Part shown: positions 36,762-45,898 of the stretch, one piece after another
How positions within the stretch are numbered: position 1 is the first letter of the stretch
Layout of the letters: each line of letters opens with the position of its first letter
Assembly (NCBI GenBank): GCA_022447665.1
Contig: JAKVAQ010000024.1
Span: 1-64,000 of the forward strand
Source of the DNA: Crocinitomicaceae bacterium
GTDB taxonomy: Bacteria > Bacteroidota > Bacteroidia > Flavobacteriales_D > Crocinitomicaceae
Direction: 5' to 3'
DNA: 64,000 nt
The notes under the pieces: generated by a model
The model's input: only the letters and a program-made list of their open reading frames with translations
Told to the model about the DNA's origin: nothing
The model's database searches: none
Program-made: the position numbers and the translations under genes

Positions 36762-39700
36762 CTACTGTCCTAATAATTGTCGCGCTTTTTCTACACTAAT
36801 TTCAGAGTATTTGTGGAATGCAATAACTTTTGCTTCCTCAAATCCGTTTGCTACTAAATTATCACGAAGTTCTGAAATTTCTTCATAAGAATCTCTTCGA
36901 TCCGAGTAAAAAATTATTTCTCCTTCAAAGGTATCTTCTCTTTCAATATTGAATTCGTCATTCGCAAACAATGTATTTGCAAACTCAGTTGGAACTTCTT
37001 CATCAAATCTTCCTACCAGTACCTTGTAGTATACAGCATCCACATTATATAAAATTGAATCAGCTGATACACCTTTAATTTCATCTTGGTAACTTAGGAT
37101 TGGAATTGCAGTACCTGCATCGATTTGATTGGCTTCGTTTAATGAAATAACATCGTACTTGTAGAAAGGAACAACCTCCATAGTTTCAATACCAAAGTCG
37201 GCATATTCACGAACACGTTCTTCTACTTCCTCTTGCGAGTAAAGTTTAGTTGAGTATAAGTAAACATTACCTTCAATATCTTGCTCTGTTTCAAAAAGAT
37301 TATCTGTTTGTAATAATAACGTCGCATATTCCCCAGGAAGGTTTTCTGCATACTTACCTACTAATAAGCGGTAGTAAAGACCTTCTTTATCATATGTGAT
37401 TAGCTCCGGTTCAATAATTTCAGGTTCGAACGTAATTCTCTTTTGATCTACAAAACCTCTGTTTTTAAGGTCTTCGGATGCTGCGTCAGCCTCTGCTTTC
37501 GAATCGAAATCACCTACATAATACGTGACATTATCATTAAGGTCAGAAATCGTTAGTACACCTGCATCCTGGTTATTCAACAATCTTTCCGTGAACTCAG
37601 CTGGCACCTCACCTTGGAAGCTTCCAATTTCAATTCTATATGTCTGACCCGGTACTTCTTCTATATCCGTCCCAGTGCCTGTATCCGTTCCAGTACCTGT
37701 ATCCGTTCCAGTACCTGTATCTGTTCCAGTACCTGTATCTGTTCCTGTACCTGTATCAGTCCCAGTGCCTGTATCAGTCCCAGCGCCTGTATCAGTCCCT
37801 GTGCCCGTATCCGTACCAGTGCCAGTATCCGTACCCGCGAAACTTGAAGGGTTATCAGTACCGTCAAACAATATAGAAGAACCATTTTCGGCCAGGAGAG
37901 CATTTGCTTCGGCAACAGTAATTCGTTTTCCATTGTAATATGCCGTTACAAAGGCATCAGTAATACCGATATTTCTAATCTGGTTTTTACGCACGTTAGC
38001 ATCCTCAACATTGGCAAATACTCCAGTCGTATATCTAATCTGATTTCTAGATGTTAACTCAGAGTTTAATGGTTGAACATTGTATAATGCTGAGTTAGGA
38101 ACTGGCTTAGAGTAAACTCCAATTTGAACCGTGAAGAATAATCCTTTCATGATCTCTACTTGGTTCGCTTTGGCAGCGCCATCCGTACTTGTATAATACG
38201 ATGTAGCCGCTATTTCCTCTTCGGTGTTCGGAGTTACAGTAACACCAGTATTATTGCCGGTAGGATTTCCTGTTTGGTTACCTGTTTGATTCCCAGTCTG
38301 ATTTCCTGTTTGGTTTCCAGTCTGATTACCAATATTTGTAAACGCTAAATCAGGAGCTGTACCTTCACACTCTTCCAGTCCTTGCTCAATTCTACGTGCC
38401 TTAGAAACAGAAATTCTTTCACCATTGCAATAAGCAACTACAAAGGCATCGGTATATCCATAGCCGTTTATCTGTGTTTTTGCAGAGTTTACATCATTGA
38501 AGTTATCGAAATAACCTACCATATATCTTGTAATACCGTCTCTAATTTTTTCACCTGAAATCGGAGCAAACTGAGAGAAATAATCTTGTGGTAAAGGTTG
38601 TCTAAATGCACCTACCTGAACTTTATATACTAATCCGCTAGTTGTTCCTTTATCTACTGGAATTGGATTTTCTTCTGAATAAACAGCATTGTTTGTAGCC
38701 CTAAATATAGATCCATTGATGACCACAGGAGGTGTAAAATCTGAACTTCCATCATTCACAGAAACCGCTACGACATCAGTCGCTGCAACACCTTGATTCG
38801 CTGCAGATTTGATATTGTCTTGATCTTGAGGATCTAGATCAGCAATGGCATCATTTGCCGCTTGGTAATTTGCTATTGCTTCGTTTTTATACTCTTGCTG
38901 CTGTTTCTTTAGTTCATTAATTTCATCCTGAATAGATTTTACTTCAGGGTCATTGTTTATGGCATTGATTGCATCTTCAGTATTGTCATATGTTACACTA
39001 GCCGAACGTATTCTCTTGGTCTTTTTATCTTCTAATGCATCTATTTCAGCCTGCAGGTTATCCGCTTTCTTCATATTAGCATCACCCGCATTTTTGTTGT
39101 CTAAATAATCTTCATACTCATCTGATTCGCTAACTGATTTCTTTGTCGCTGCATCTAAATTATTGTTGATGTCATTATCCGGTAATACTGCCGCCAGCTC
39201 ACTCTCTTGATTTGCTGCATTCGTTGCCGCATCTCTCACATCCTGCGCCTCAGTTCTTAAGTCTCCTGCCTTAGCATCTAAAGCATCTGCTTCAATAAGA
39301 ATTGCCTGGCGTAGTTTCTTCTTAACCGTTTGGGCCGAATCTCTCAAGAAAGCAGCTCGTGATGAATATTCGTTCGCTTGCAGCTCAAGTGCATCAGCTT
39401 GTTGATTTAGTTCCTCTGAACGTTTTTGCCCTGAATTCGGCACTGAAGTGATGACCTCATTGTTGTTTTCTCTATTGTATTGATCAACGATAATAGCAGA
39501 TCTGTATTTACGATTCGCCTCATCAATCATATCCTTCGCTTGAGTCTCTAACGCAAATGCCTGGTTTAACAGATCATTCGCTTTCACTGGGTCCTTTGTT
39601 CTATCTGCTTGATCACGTAAATCTTTAGCCTGATTTAGCTTTTGATTTGCTTGATTAATTAAATCGTTAGCTTCCTGAACGTCAGAATTTCCAGCACTTG

Positions 39701-42700
39701 TAGAGTTCGCTACATCACTATCTCCAGCACCTGAATTTAGTTTATTCTTAATTTCTGTATCATTAACTTCTGCTAGGTCCTCAAGTATTTCATTTTCGAG
39801 CTTCGCCTTCTTGTTCTTTTCTTTATCCAACTTTTTATCGATAGAGGCTATCTCCTTATCAGATGATGCATTTTTGCGTTGTTCTTCTAGTTCATTAATG
39901 GTTTGATCAATATCAGAGATTTCATTCAAGGTACCTTGGTGGTCAGCCATAATTTCCTGACCTTCATCCGAATCAAAATCTTCAGGTGTTAAACTAGCAA
40001 CTGTTCTAGTCGTCGCTGCACCTCCAAGCTCTTCAATTCTAGCTTGGCTTGTTGCAATTTCCCCTTCTTTCTCTACTTTTAACTCACGCAACATTTTAAT
40101 CTCTTCCTGAATCGCAGGTCCCTCACTAGGATTGTTATTCCATTCTGTTTCAAGCGCCGTTATTTTCGCATCAATGGCTGCAACTAGATCTTGATGTAAA
40201 GGAATCTTCTGTGAAAGTTGATTAGCTTCATCTGCCCCTGAGGTTTCAATATCAGCAATTGAAGGCTCGTAAGTAGGCATTAATGTGCTTACAGTGATTG
40301 GCGGACGGCCAAATATATCAAGGTTGTTTACAATCTCATCGAATCGTTCATTCTCCTGTTCTTTCTGAGCCTTAATTTCATTGAGGTTTGCAATACGAGC
40401 ATCTATTTTATCTCCATTCTTAGGCTGAACCAGTTTAAGGTCTTCAAGGGTTTTAATTTCCTTATCAATCTTATCCATCAGCTCGTAATTCAGGTCGATT
40501 TTGTCGTATGATTTACTCACGGCATCTTCGTCTGTACCTTCAATAGCAGCTAAACGAGGATTGTAATCTGGCATAATTTCATCAATTGAAACTTCTGCGG
40601 AAACACCTCCAAGCAATTCTTTGTTCTTATCAATTTCTGCCTCTGCATTCGCGATTATCGCCTCAGCACTCGTAATCTCGGCATCAATATCAGCTTCAAT
40701 ATCAGGATTGTCTTTCTTCTCTTTCTTGAGCTCCTTAATCTTATCTTCTGCTAAGTCAATTAAGTTCTCATTCAACTTATTTTGCTCTTCAAGCTGCTGG
40801 TCTATAGGTTTCGCAGATCCATTTATTTCAGATTTTTTAGATTCATAATCTGGCATTAAATCGCCTATGGAAATTGTTCCGCGTTGACTACTTCCATCAT
40901 TTGTACCATCTGTTGAACCGTCATTCGTTCCATCTGTAGAACCGTCGTTCGTACCATCCGTTGAACCATCATTTGTTCCAGCATTTGTTCCAGCAGTAGC
41001 ATTTAACTCTTCAATTTTATTCTGGTTAAACTTCACCTCATTCGCTTTTCCATCTTTAATGGTGTTGAGTTCAGCTATTTCCTGATCAATCGTTGTAGCA
41101 AGATCTGGATTTGAAGATTTCTCGGCTTCAAGCGCTGCAATCTTAACATCGATTTGATTTATTAATTCTAAGTGTAACTTATTCTTATCCTCTAAACGTT
41201 TTACTTCTGGGTCTCCGCTCGACTCAATATCGGCTAAGCTTGCCAAATAAGAAGGCATAATATTGTCAATTGAAATAGGTGGTCGTGCACCATCTGTACC
41301 TGCTGTGGTTGCAGCTTGATTTATTAAATCCTTATTACGATTAATTTCAATTTCCTTGTTCGCTTTAATCTTATTTAGTTGAGCAATTTCTCCGTCAATA
41401 ACATTGGCTAAGTCAGGGTTCTCATTTTTCTCGTTTTCAAGTTCCAACACCTTGGCATCAATAGTATTGACTAGTTCAGCATGAATTATATTTTTAGACT
41501 TTAACTTCTCAATTGGTGGGTTACCCGAATTATCTACATCATTTAATCGCGAAGTGTAATCAGGCATTATTGCTGAAATACTAATGTCAGGTCGACCAGT
41601 ATCATCGGTAGCATCTCCTGACCTATTCCCTCCGGTTGTAGCTATGTAATCATTAATGCCTTGATCTAAGATTACGTTTTCTTGTACTACTTTATTTTTC
41701 TCCTCATTGAGGGCATCTATTCTCTTTTGGATTTTCTTGGCGTCCCCTGGATTATCCTCCATTAACTTCGTTAGTGTCTCAATTTCATTATCTATAATTT
41801 CTATATAGTCGTTATTCAGATCAATTAGGTCTTGATTTATTATATCTAACGGTTGATTTGAAGCCGAGATATCGTTTCTTCGATCATCATAGCTTGCCAT
41901 AATCTCTTCTTGAGTAGGCTTGGTATTGATGTCATCTGGAAGTATCGGATCAACAAGAATTACCGCTAGATCATTTTCAATAGCGTCTCTAACCTGCTGT
42001 AATCCTGCAAGTTCGTTTTTAGCATTTATATCATCAGGATTTGACTGTAAAATTTGATTTGCCTCACTAATTCCTTCCTCAACTGCGATAAGTGTTCTAC
42101 TATTAAGATCTTTTATTGCTTCAATTCTTTCATCCTCATTTTCTATCTGGTTAATTTGAGTGATCTCATCTTGGTAATTTCCAGAAATATTATTGACAAC
42201 ATCAGCATTACTATAAACAATATCTGCCGGTTTATTCGAACTCAGCCAATCTTTGTTTTGAGACACTTGGCTCGAGTATGAATCATCCATTTTCTTCAAA
42301 TTCTCGAGTCTTTTTTCAAGCACCTTTTCGTCAGGGTATTTCTTTTTAAGGGTTTCTAGCCTCATGATTTCTCCACGAATACTCTCAATTAGGTCGGTAT
42401 ATAGATCGGTTTCAGCTTTTTTGTTCAAATACTCATCAGTAATTCCTTCAATGTTGGCTTCGCGAGCATTATAGCCAGGCATTATTTCTTCGTTGGTAAG
42501 TGTAGAGGACATTGTAGAGAAATCGTAAGCTGGCTCTACTAATGGTGTAAGTATGTTCTCAGAGAGATTATCCGTGAAATCATTCAGAATTTCAAGTTCG
42601 TCTTTAGCTTCTTGATTATTTGGATCGTCTGAAAGGATTTGGTTCAGCTCCTCTTTGCGATTATTCGCATTGTTTAATACTTCTTCATTTAGATTTTGAA

Positions 42701-45700
42701 CTGCATTATTACGCTCCTCTTCATCCTCGATTAATTGGATATCGTTCATTTTATTCTCGTAATCGTTATCAAGAATTTCTAAAACATTATCACTTGTAAC
42801 CGCTACATCACCATTGGCAGAAATCCATTGTTCATCCTCATTAATCTCTCGATCAATATCCTCGATTATCGCATCGATATTGGTAATACGTTTCTTAACA
42901 TTATCTGCATCAGGATTATCTTCTAGAATCTTTTCTAATCTATTTTTCTCATCAATGAGTTCGTTTTTATACTCCTTATTCAGATTAAGATTAGCATTAC
43001 GTCGCCCCCCTTCATCATCTATGTTAGTAATATCACTTTTCTGATTTTCATAGTTCGGAAGAATTTCATCCGGCTGTACGTCTTCTTGAATACTTTCTAC
43101 ATTCGTTTCTGTCACAGAAAACTCTTCCTGTTTCTGCTTCTTAAGATCTTCATAAGCAAGAATTTCATCTTCTATTTTCTTTTTCTCCACAGGGTCCGTG
43201 GTTCCAAATAATTTCTCCTTCAAATCAACAATTTCTCTATCAATCGCCTCTTCCCATTGCGGTAAAGAATAATTTGCTGTTGCCTCAGTATCCGTAAAAA
43301 GATCCACTACTACCGCACTAGCCCCGTTATTATCAAGCTTTTGATCTACATTAGCAATATCATTTTCAAGCGAACTATTGTTGACTTTGTTCGCTATTTC
43401 ATTCTTTTGCGCATCTGTAAGTGGAGTCTTGTTTTCCTCCGTGTCATTCGCTGGGTCATTTATTATATTTCCAGCATTGGTAAGGTTGGTACCGGCATTT
43501 TGATTTCTTACTTCTTCGTAGTCCTTATTTTTTTGATTGATTTGATCATCAAGAACAGCAATATCCGAGAGGTTATTATCAATTTGTTTTTGAATCGCCT
43601 CTTTATCCTTTTTCTTCTTAGCGTTCGCAAGATCTTTTTCTAGCCTCTTATTTTCATTTAGAAGCTCAGTTTTTTGATTAGATAGATCTGAGATTTCATT
43701 CGATAATTCTTGTTCTTTCTTATTGGCTTCATTCCCCTCAGCTACAATTTGATCTATAATATTCTCTGGTTGTTGATTATCTCTTACATTGTCATTGAAG
43801 AAATTGGTATTCGCTTTCACGACGGTCTGTAATCCAGCTTTATCATCGGGCTCCAGTGCCTTAGTGCTTGCAAGAATGGTATTGGCATTATTTAATTCGT
43901 TCTCTTTTAACTCTCTTGAATCATCAATCTTCTCACCTAGTGCTATCAGGTCATCCGCTTCATCTTTCAGATCTTTAATTTCTTCATTTAGGACAAACAC
44001 TTTTTGGAACAAATTACTTCTTTCAGGTTCCGATGCGGCTTCTGCATCGGCAAGAGTCTTGTTTAATTCCTCCATCTTAGCCTCTGCTTCGTCAAATTTC
44101 TTTTGTGCCAGGTTGTAAGCTTTCGCGGCATTTTCTTTATCCAATTCAATCGCAACTTCAAGATCCTCAATCTCGTTGTCTAGTACCTGAATTACATCTT
44201 TCTGAGTAGTAAATGGATCCAGCCCCGCGTCAACAAAGATTTGCCCCTCTTCTTTGACTGCATCAAGCGAATCTAAATTAATACCATCGGCATTCGGAAG
44301 AAGTTCTGCCATTTCTCTATAAATCTCAGCAAGCACTGATTGTGGGTCATCAAACTCTTCGTTAAATAGATTTTCGATTCGAACAAATTCAATTCCTTCA
44401 GCATCTTTACCATAAACAATACGCTGCTTTAAAGGCTTAAACTCTTTTTGTGAAGGAATTGTAACCGTTTCTTGGAAGAGATCTTCACTACCCTTCACAT
44501 CGATTAAGTAATTATACTTTCCTCCTTTAGGGAATGAAATCAGGTATCCTCCGTCTTTCTTTTTAGAGTTAAAACTTCCAATTTCTTGACCAGTTGAAAA
44601 GTCCGTTACTTTAATGTTTACTTCTTTGCTATCAGGGTTAACCTCATTCACGAATGTACCTTTAACCACCGCCATTTGCATTGGAATACGCTCAACACGC
44701 ACTTTATAAACCATTAGCTTACCTTCTTCGCTTTCTCGGTTAGAGGCGAAATACGCAACCTTATCTGTAGAATCAACTACATAGAAAATGTCATCATCAG
44801 GACTTGAGATGGCAAAATCTAAGTTTTCAGGAGCGTCAAACGTATTGTCTTCCGGGTTATATCTACTTCTGAAAACATCATATCCCCCCATGGAGTTATG
44901 TCCTTTAGAAGAGAAATAAAGATATCTTCCGTTTGGATGCATGTATGGGTAGTCTTCATCATACTGGGTATTAACACCACCAAATACCTTCTGAGCTTTT
45001 GAATACTTTCCTCCAGGTAATTTTGTTTTTACCCAAATATCCAGTCCCGTAGATCCATCTTCGCCGTATGAAGAATAAAAGATCTTTTGAGAATTCTTAG
45101 GGAAAAAGATAAGAGGTCTATGATCTCTTTTCTTATCTTCTTTACTTTGGAAATCACTGTAACGTAGGATAGAACCTCCCATTTCAGACTCATCATAGAG
45201 GTTATAAAATTTCTCATCGGAGATTTCAGTCTTCTTTAATACTATGATATCCGTAATATTGGACAATAGTTTCTTACCATGACCGCAGGCTTTAATATCA
45301 ACTCCTACCAATAAATCCTTCTTTTCTGAGCCTGAACCTTTATTGTCAAATTTATTATACAGCTGAACTGCCTCATTAAACTGATAATTCAAATGGTAGG
45401 CCTTACCTAGGAAGTAATAAGCACGGTTGTCTACAGATGCACTTCGTATGGCATAACTTAGCCTAGTAATGGCTTGCTCCTTATCTTTTCTTACGAGGAG
45501 CAAACAGACTCCATAACGGAAGTTTAAATCGTAATCTTTAGGATAGTTTGTGGAGACCTTATCGTACTTAATTATTGCTGCACCATATTGTCCTTGATCG
45601 AATAGTTTATCCGCTTCTTTCCTGATATCCTCAGGGGTTTGGGCATAGGTATTGCCCGTGCCGATAATCAGCAGTAGGCAACAAATAAGGCGATATATTA

Positions 45701-45716
45701 GTCTCCTAACCTTCAG
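36762..45716 (-). CDS. giant exported TPR-PD40-coiled-coil-SPOR protein
   Basis: About 2,984 residues if started at CTG 45716; the frame has no upstream ATG before a stop, while the peptide from CTG (KVRRLIYRLICCLLLIIG, then NTYAQ) is a good signal peptide. The next usable start, TTG 45503, would discard it. Order: TPRs (about 25-140), PD40 blades (about 190-360; DYPYMHPNGRYLYFSSKG), a carboxypeptidase-regulatory-like domain (about 365-440), an acidic coiled coil (about 480-870), ten ~100-residue coiled-coil repeats (about 880-1900) each opening with an I-M-P-x-Y-like motif, an Ala-rich helical part (about 1900-2320), then five SPOR-like modules near 2362, 2525, 2692, 2779 and 2895, split by GNQTG and GTDTGT linkers. 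Very acidic, with almost no Cys. Expected in the periplasm or outer envelope, with SPOR binding peptidoglycan. clpS follows after one base. Confidence 0.85.
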   Translation of the reverse strand: MKVRRLIYRLICCLLLIIGTGNTYAQTPEDIRKEADKLFDQGQYGAAIIKYDKVSTNYPKDYDLNFRYGVCLLLVRKDKEQAITRLSYAIRSASVDNRAYYFLGKAYHLNYQFNEAVQLYNKFDNKGSGSEKKDLLVGVDIKACGHGKKLLSNITDIIVLKKTEISDEKFYNLYDESEMGGSILRYSDFQSKEDKKRDHRPLIFFPKNSQKIFYSSYGEDGSTGLDIWVKTKLPGGKYSKAQKVFGGVNTQYDEDYPYMHPNGRYLYFSSKGHNSMGGYDVFRSRYNPEDNTFDAPENLDFAISSPDDDIFYVVDSTDKVAYFASNRESEEGKLMVYKVRVERIPMQMAVVKGTFVNEVNPDSKEVNIKVTDFSTGQEIGSFNSKKKDGGYLISFPKGGKYNYLIDVKGSEDLFQETVTIPSQKEFKPLKQRIVYGKDAEGIEFVRIENLFNEEFDDPQSVLAEIYREMAELLPNADGINLDSLDAVKEEGQIFVDAGLDPFTTQKDVIQVLDNEIEDLEVAIELDKENAAKAYNLAQKKFDEAEAKMEELNKTLADAEAASEPERSNLFQKVFVLNEEIKDLKDEADDLIALGEKIDDSRELKENELNNANTILASTKALEPDDKAGLQTVVKANTNFFNDNVRDNQQPENIIDQIVAEGNEANKKEQELSNEISDLSNQKTELLNENKRLEKDLANAKKKKDKEAIQKQIDNNLSDIAVLDDQINQKNKDYEEVRNQNAGTNLTNAGNIINDPANDTEENKTPLTDAQKNEIANKVNNSSLENDIANVDQKLDNNGASAVVVDLFTDTEATANYSLPQWEEAIDREIVDLKEKLFGTTDPVEKKKIEDEILAYEDLKKQKQEEFSVTETNVESIQEDVQPDEILPNYENQKSDITNIDDEGGRRNANLNLNKEYKNELIDEKNRLEKILEDNPDADNVKKRITNIDAIIEDIDREINEDEQWISANGDVAVTSDNVLEILDNDYENKMNDIQLIEDEEERNNAVQNLNEEVLNNANNRKEELNQILSDDPNNQEAKDELEILNDFTDNLSENILTPLVEPAYDFSTMSSTLTNEEIMPGYNAREANIEGITDEYLNKKAETDLYTDLIESIRGEIMRLETLKKKYPDEKVLEKRLENLKKMDDSYSSQVSQNKDWLSSNKPADIVYSNADVVNNISGNYQDEITQINQIENEDERIEAIKDLNSRTLIAVEEGISEANQILQSNPDDINAKNELAGLQQVRDAIENDLAVILVDPILPDDINTKPTQEEIMASYDDRRNDISASNQPLDIINQDLIDLNNDYIEIIDNEIETLTKLMEDNPGDAKKIQKRIDALNEEKNKVVQENVILDQGINDYIATTGGNRSGDATDDTGRPDISISAIMPDYTSRLNDVDNSGNPPIEKLKSKNIIHAELVNTIDAKVLELENEKNENPDLANVIDGEIAQLNKIKANKEIEINRNKDLINQAATTAGTDGARPPISIDNIMPSYLASLADIESSGDPEVKRLEDKNKLHLELINQIDVKIAALEAEKSSNPDLATTIDQEIAELNTIKDGKANEVKFNQNKIEELNATAGTNAGTNDGSTDGTNDGSTDGTNDGSTDGTNDGSSQRGTISIGDLMPDYESKKSEINGSAKPIDQQLEEQNKLNENLIDLAEDKIKELKKEKKDNPDIEADIDAEITSAEAIIANAEAEIDKNKELLGGVSAEVSIDEIMPDYNPRLAAIEGTDEDAVSKSYDKIDLNYELMDKIDKEIKTLEDLKLVQPKNGDKIDARIANLNEIKAQKEQENERFDEIVNNLDIFGRPPITVSTLMPTYEPSIADIETSGADEANQLSQKIPLHQDLVAAIDAKITALETEWNNNPSEGPAIQEEIKMLRELKVEKEGEIATSQARIEELGGAATTRTVASLTPEDFDSDEGQEIMADHQGTLNEISDIDQTINELEEQRKNASSDKEIASIDKKLDKEKNKKAKLENEILEDLAEVNDTEIKNKLNSGAGDSDVANSTSAGNSDVQEANDLINQANQKLNQAKDLRDQADRTKDPVKANDLLNQAFALETQAKDMIDEANRKYRSAIIVDQYNRENNNEVITSVPNSGQKRSEELNQQADALELQANEYSSRAAFLRDSAQTVKKKLRQAILIEADALDAKAGDLRTEAQDVRDAATNAANQESELAAVLPDNDINNNLDAATKKSVSESDEYEDYLDNKNAGDANMKKADNLQAEIDALEDKKTKRIRSASVTYDNTEDAINAINNDPEVKSIQDEINELKKQQQEYKNEAIANYQAANDAIADLDPQDQDNIKSAANQGVAATDVVAVSVNDGSSDFTPPVVINGSIFRATNNAVYSEENPIPVDKGTTSGLVYKVQVGAFRQPLPQDYFSQFAPISGEKIRDGITRYMVGYFDNFNDVNSAKTQINGYGYTDAFVVAYCNGERISVSKARRIEQGLEECEGTAPDLAFTNIGNQTGNQTGNQTGNQTGNQTGNPTGNNTGVTVTPNTEEEIAATSYYTSTDGAAKANQVEIMKGLFFTVQIGVYSKPVPNSALYNVQPLNSELTSRNQIRYTTGVFANVEDANVRKNQIRNIGITDAFVTAYYNGKRITVAEANALLAENGSSILFDGTDNPSSFAGTDTGTGTDTGTGTDTGAGTDTGTGTDTGTGTDTGTGTDTGTGTDTGTGTDTGTGTDIEEVPGQTYRIEIGSFQGEVPAEFTERLLNNQDAGVLTISDLNDNVTYYVGDFDSKAEADAASEDLKNRGFVDQKRITFEPEIIEPELITYDKEGLYYRLLVGKYAENLPGEYATLLLQTDNLFETEQDIEGNVYLYSTKLYSQEEVEERVREYADFGIETMEVVPFYKYDVISLNEANQIDAGTAIPILSYQDEIKGVSADSILYNVDAVYYKVLVGRFDEEVPTEFANTLFANDEFNIEREDTFEGEIIFYSDRRDSYEEISELRDNLVANGFEEAKVIAFHKYSEISVEKARQLLGQ
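37662..37845 (-). repeat. 18-bp tandem repeat encoding GTDTGT linker
   Basis: About ten copies of an 18-bp unit encode (GTDTGT)n between SPOR-like modules 2 and 3 of the giant protein. It is open in all frames, which produces several false short ORFs. Codon variation between copies (tatcc, tatct, tatca) shows the array is not newly amplified. Confidence 0.9.
38255..38333 (-). repeat. 15-bp tandem repeat encoding GNQTG linker
   Basis: Five to six copies of a 15-bp unit encode GNQTG (last copy GNPTG) between SPOR-like modules 1 and 2 of the giant protein. Confidence 0.9.
40030..43090 (-). repeat. ten ~100-residue coiled-coil repeats in the giant protein
   Basis: Units start near plus-strand positions 43070, 42780, 42480, 42210, 41900, 41575, 41265, 40865, 40580 and 40285. 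Most open with IMPDY, IMPSY, LMPTY or ILPNY, then a short acidic turn, a helix with LINQIDVKIAALE-like pattern, an NPD/NPG turn and a second helix. DNA identity between copies is low, so this is an old duplication series. Confidence 0.75.
40890..40990 (-). repeat. 24-bp tandem repeat encoding DGSTDGTN linker
   Basis: Three to four copies of a 24-bp unit encode DGSTDGTN between two coiled-coil repeats of the giant protein, a third independent low-complexity linker in the same gene. Confidence 0.85.
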
Positions 45717-45898
45717 TTTATTGGGTTTATACCCTTTTTAAAATGTCTAATTTAATACGCTCCTTTACTGAAAAGGTTCACTTTTAAACGGATTTTTCGG
45801 GCTAAGTTTCACAAAATGCGCTAAATATAGCAAAAGGCGTACCCAAAGCGTTAAGGAAATAAGGCGTATTTAGTGAATAGGAATAGATCTTTAGTAAA

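Noticed and set aside
37614-37938. Several overlapping ORFs on both strands and a CRISPR-like short repeat array
   Set aside because: They arise from the 18-bp repeat encoding the GTDTGT linker, which lacks stops in every frame. Repeats are contiguous without unique spacers, so it is not a CRISPR array.
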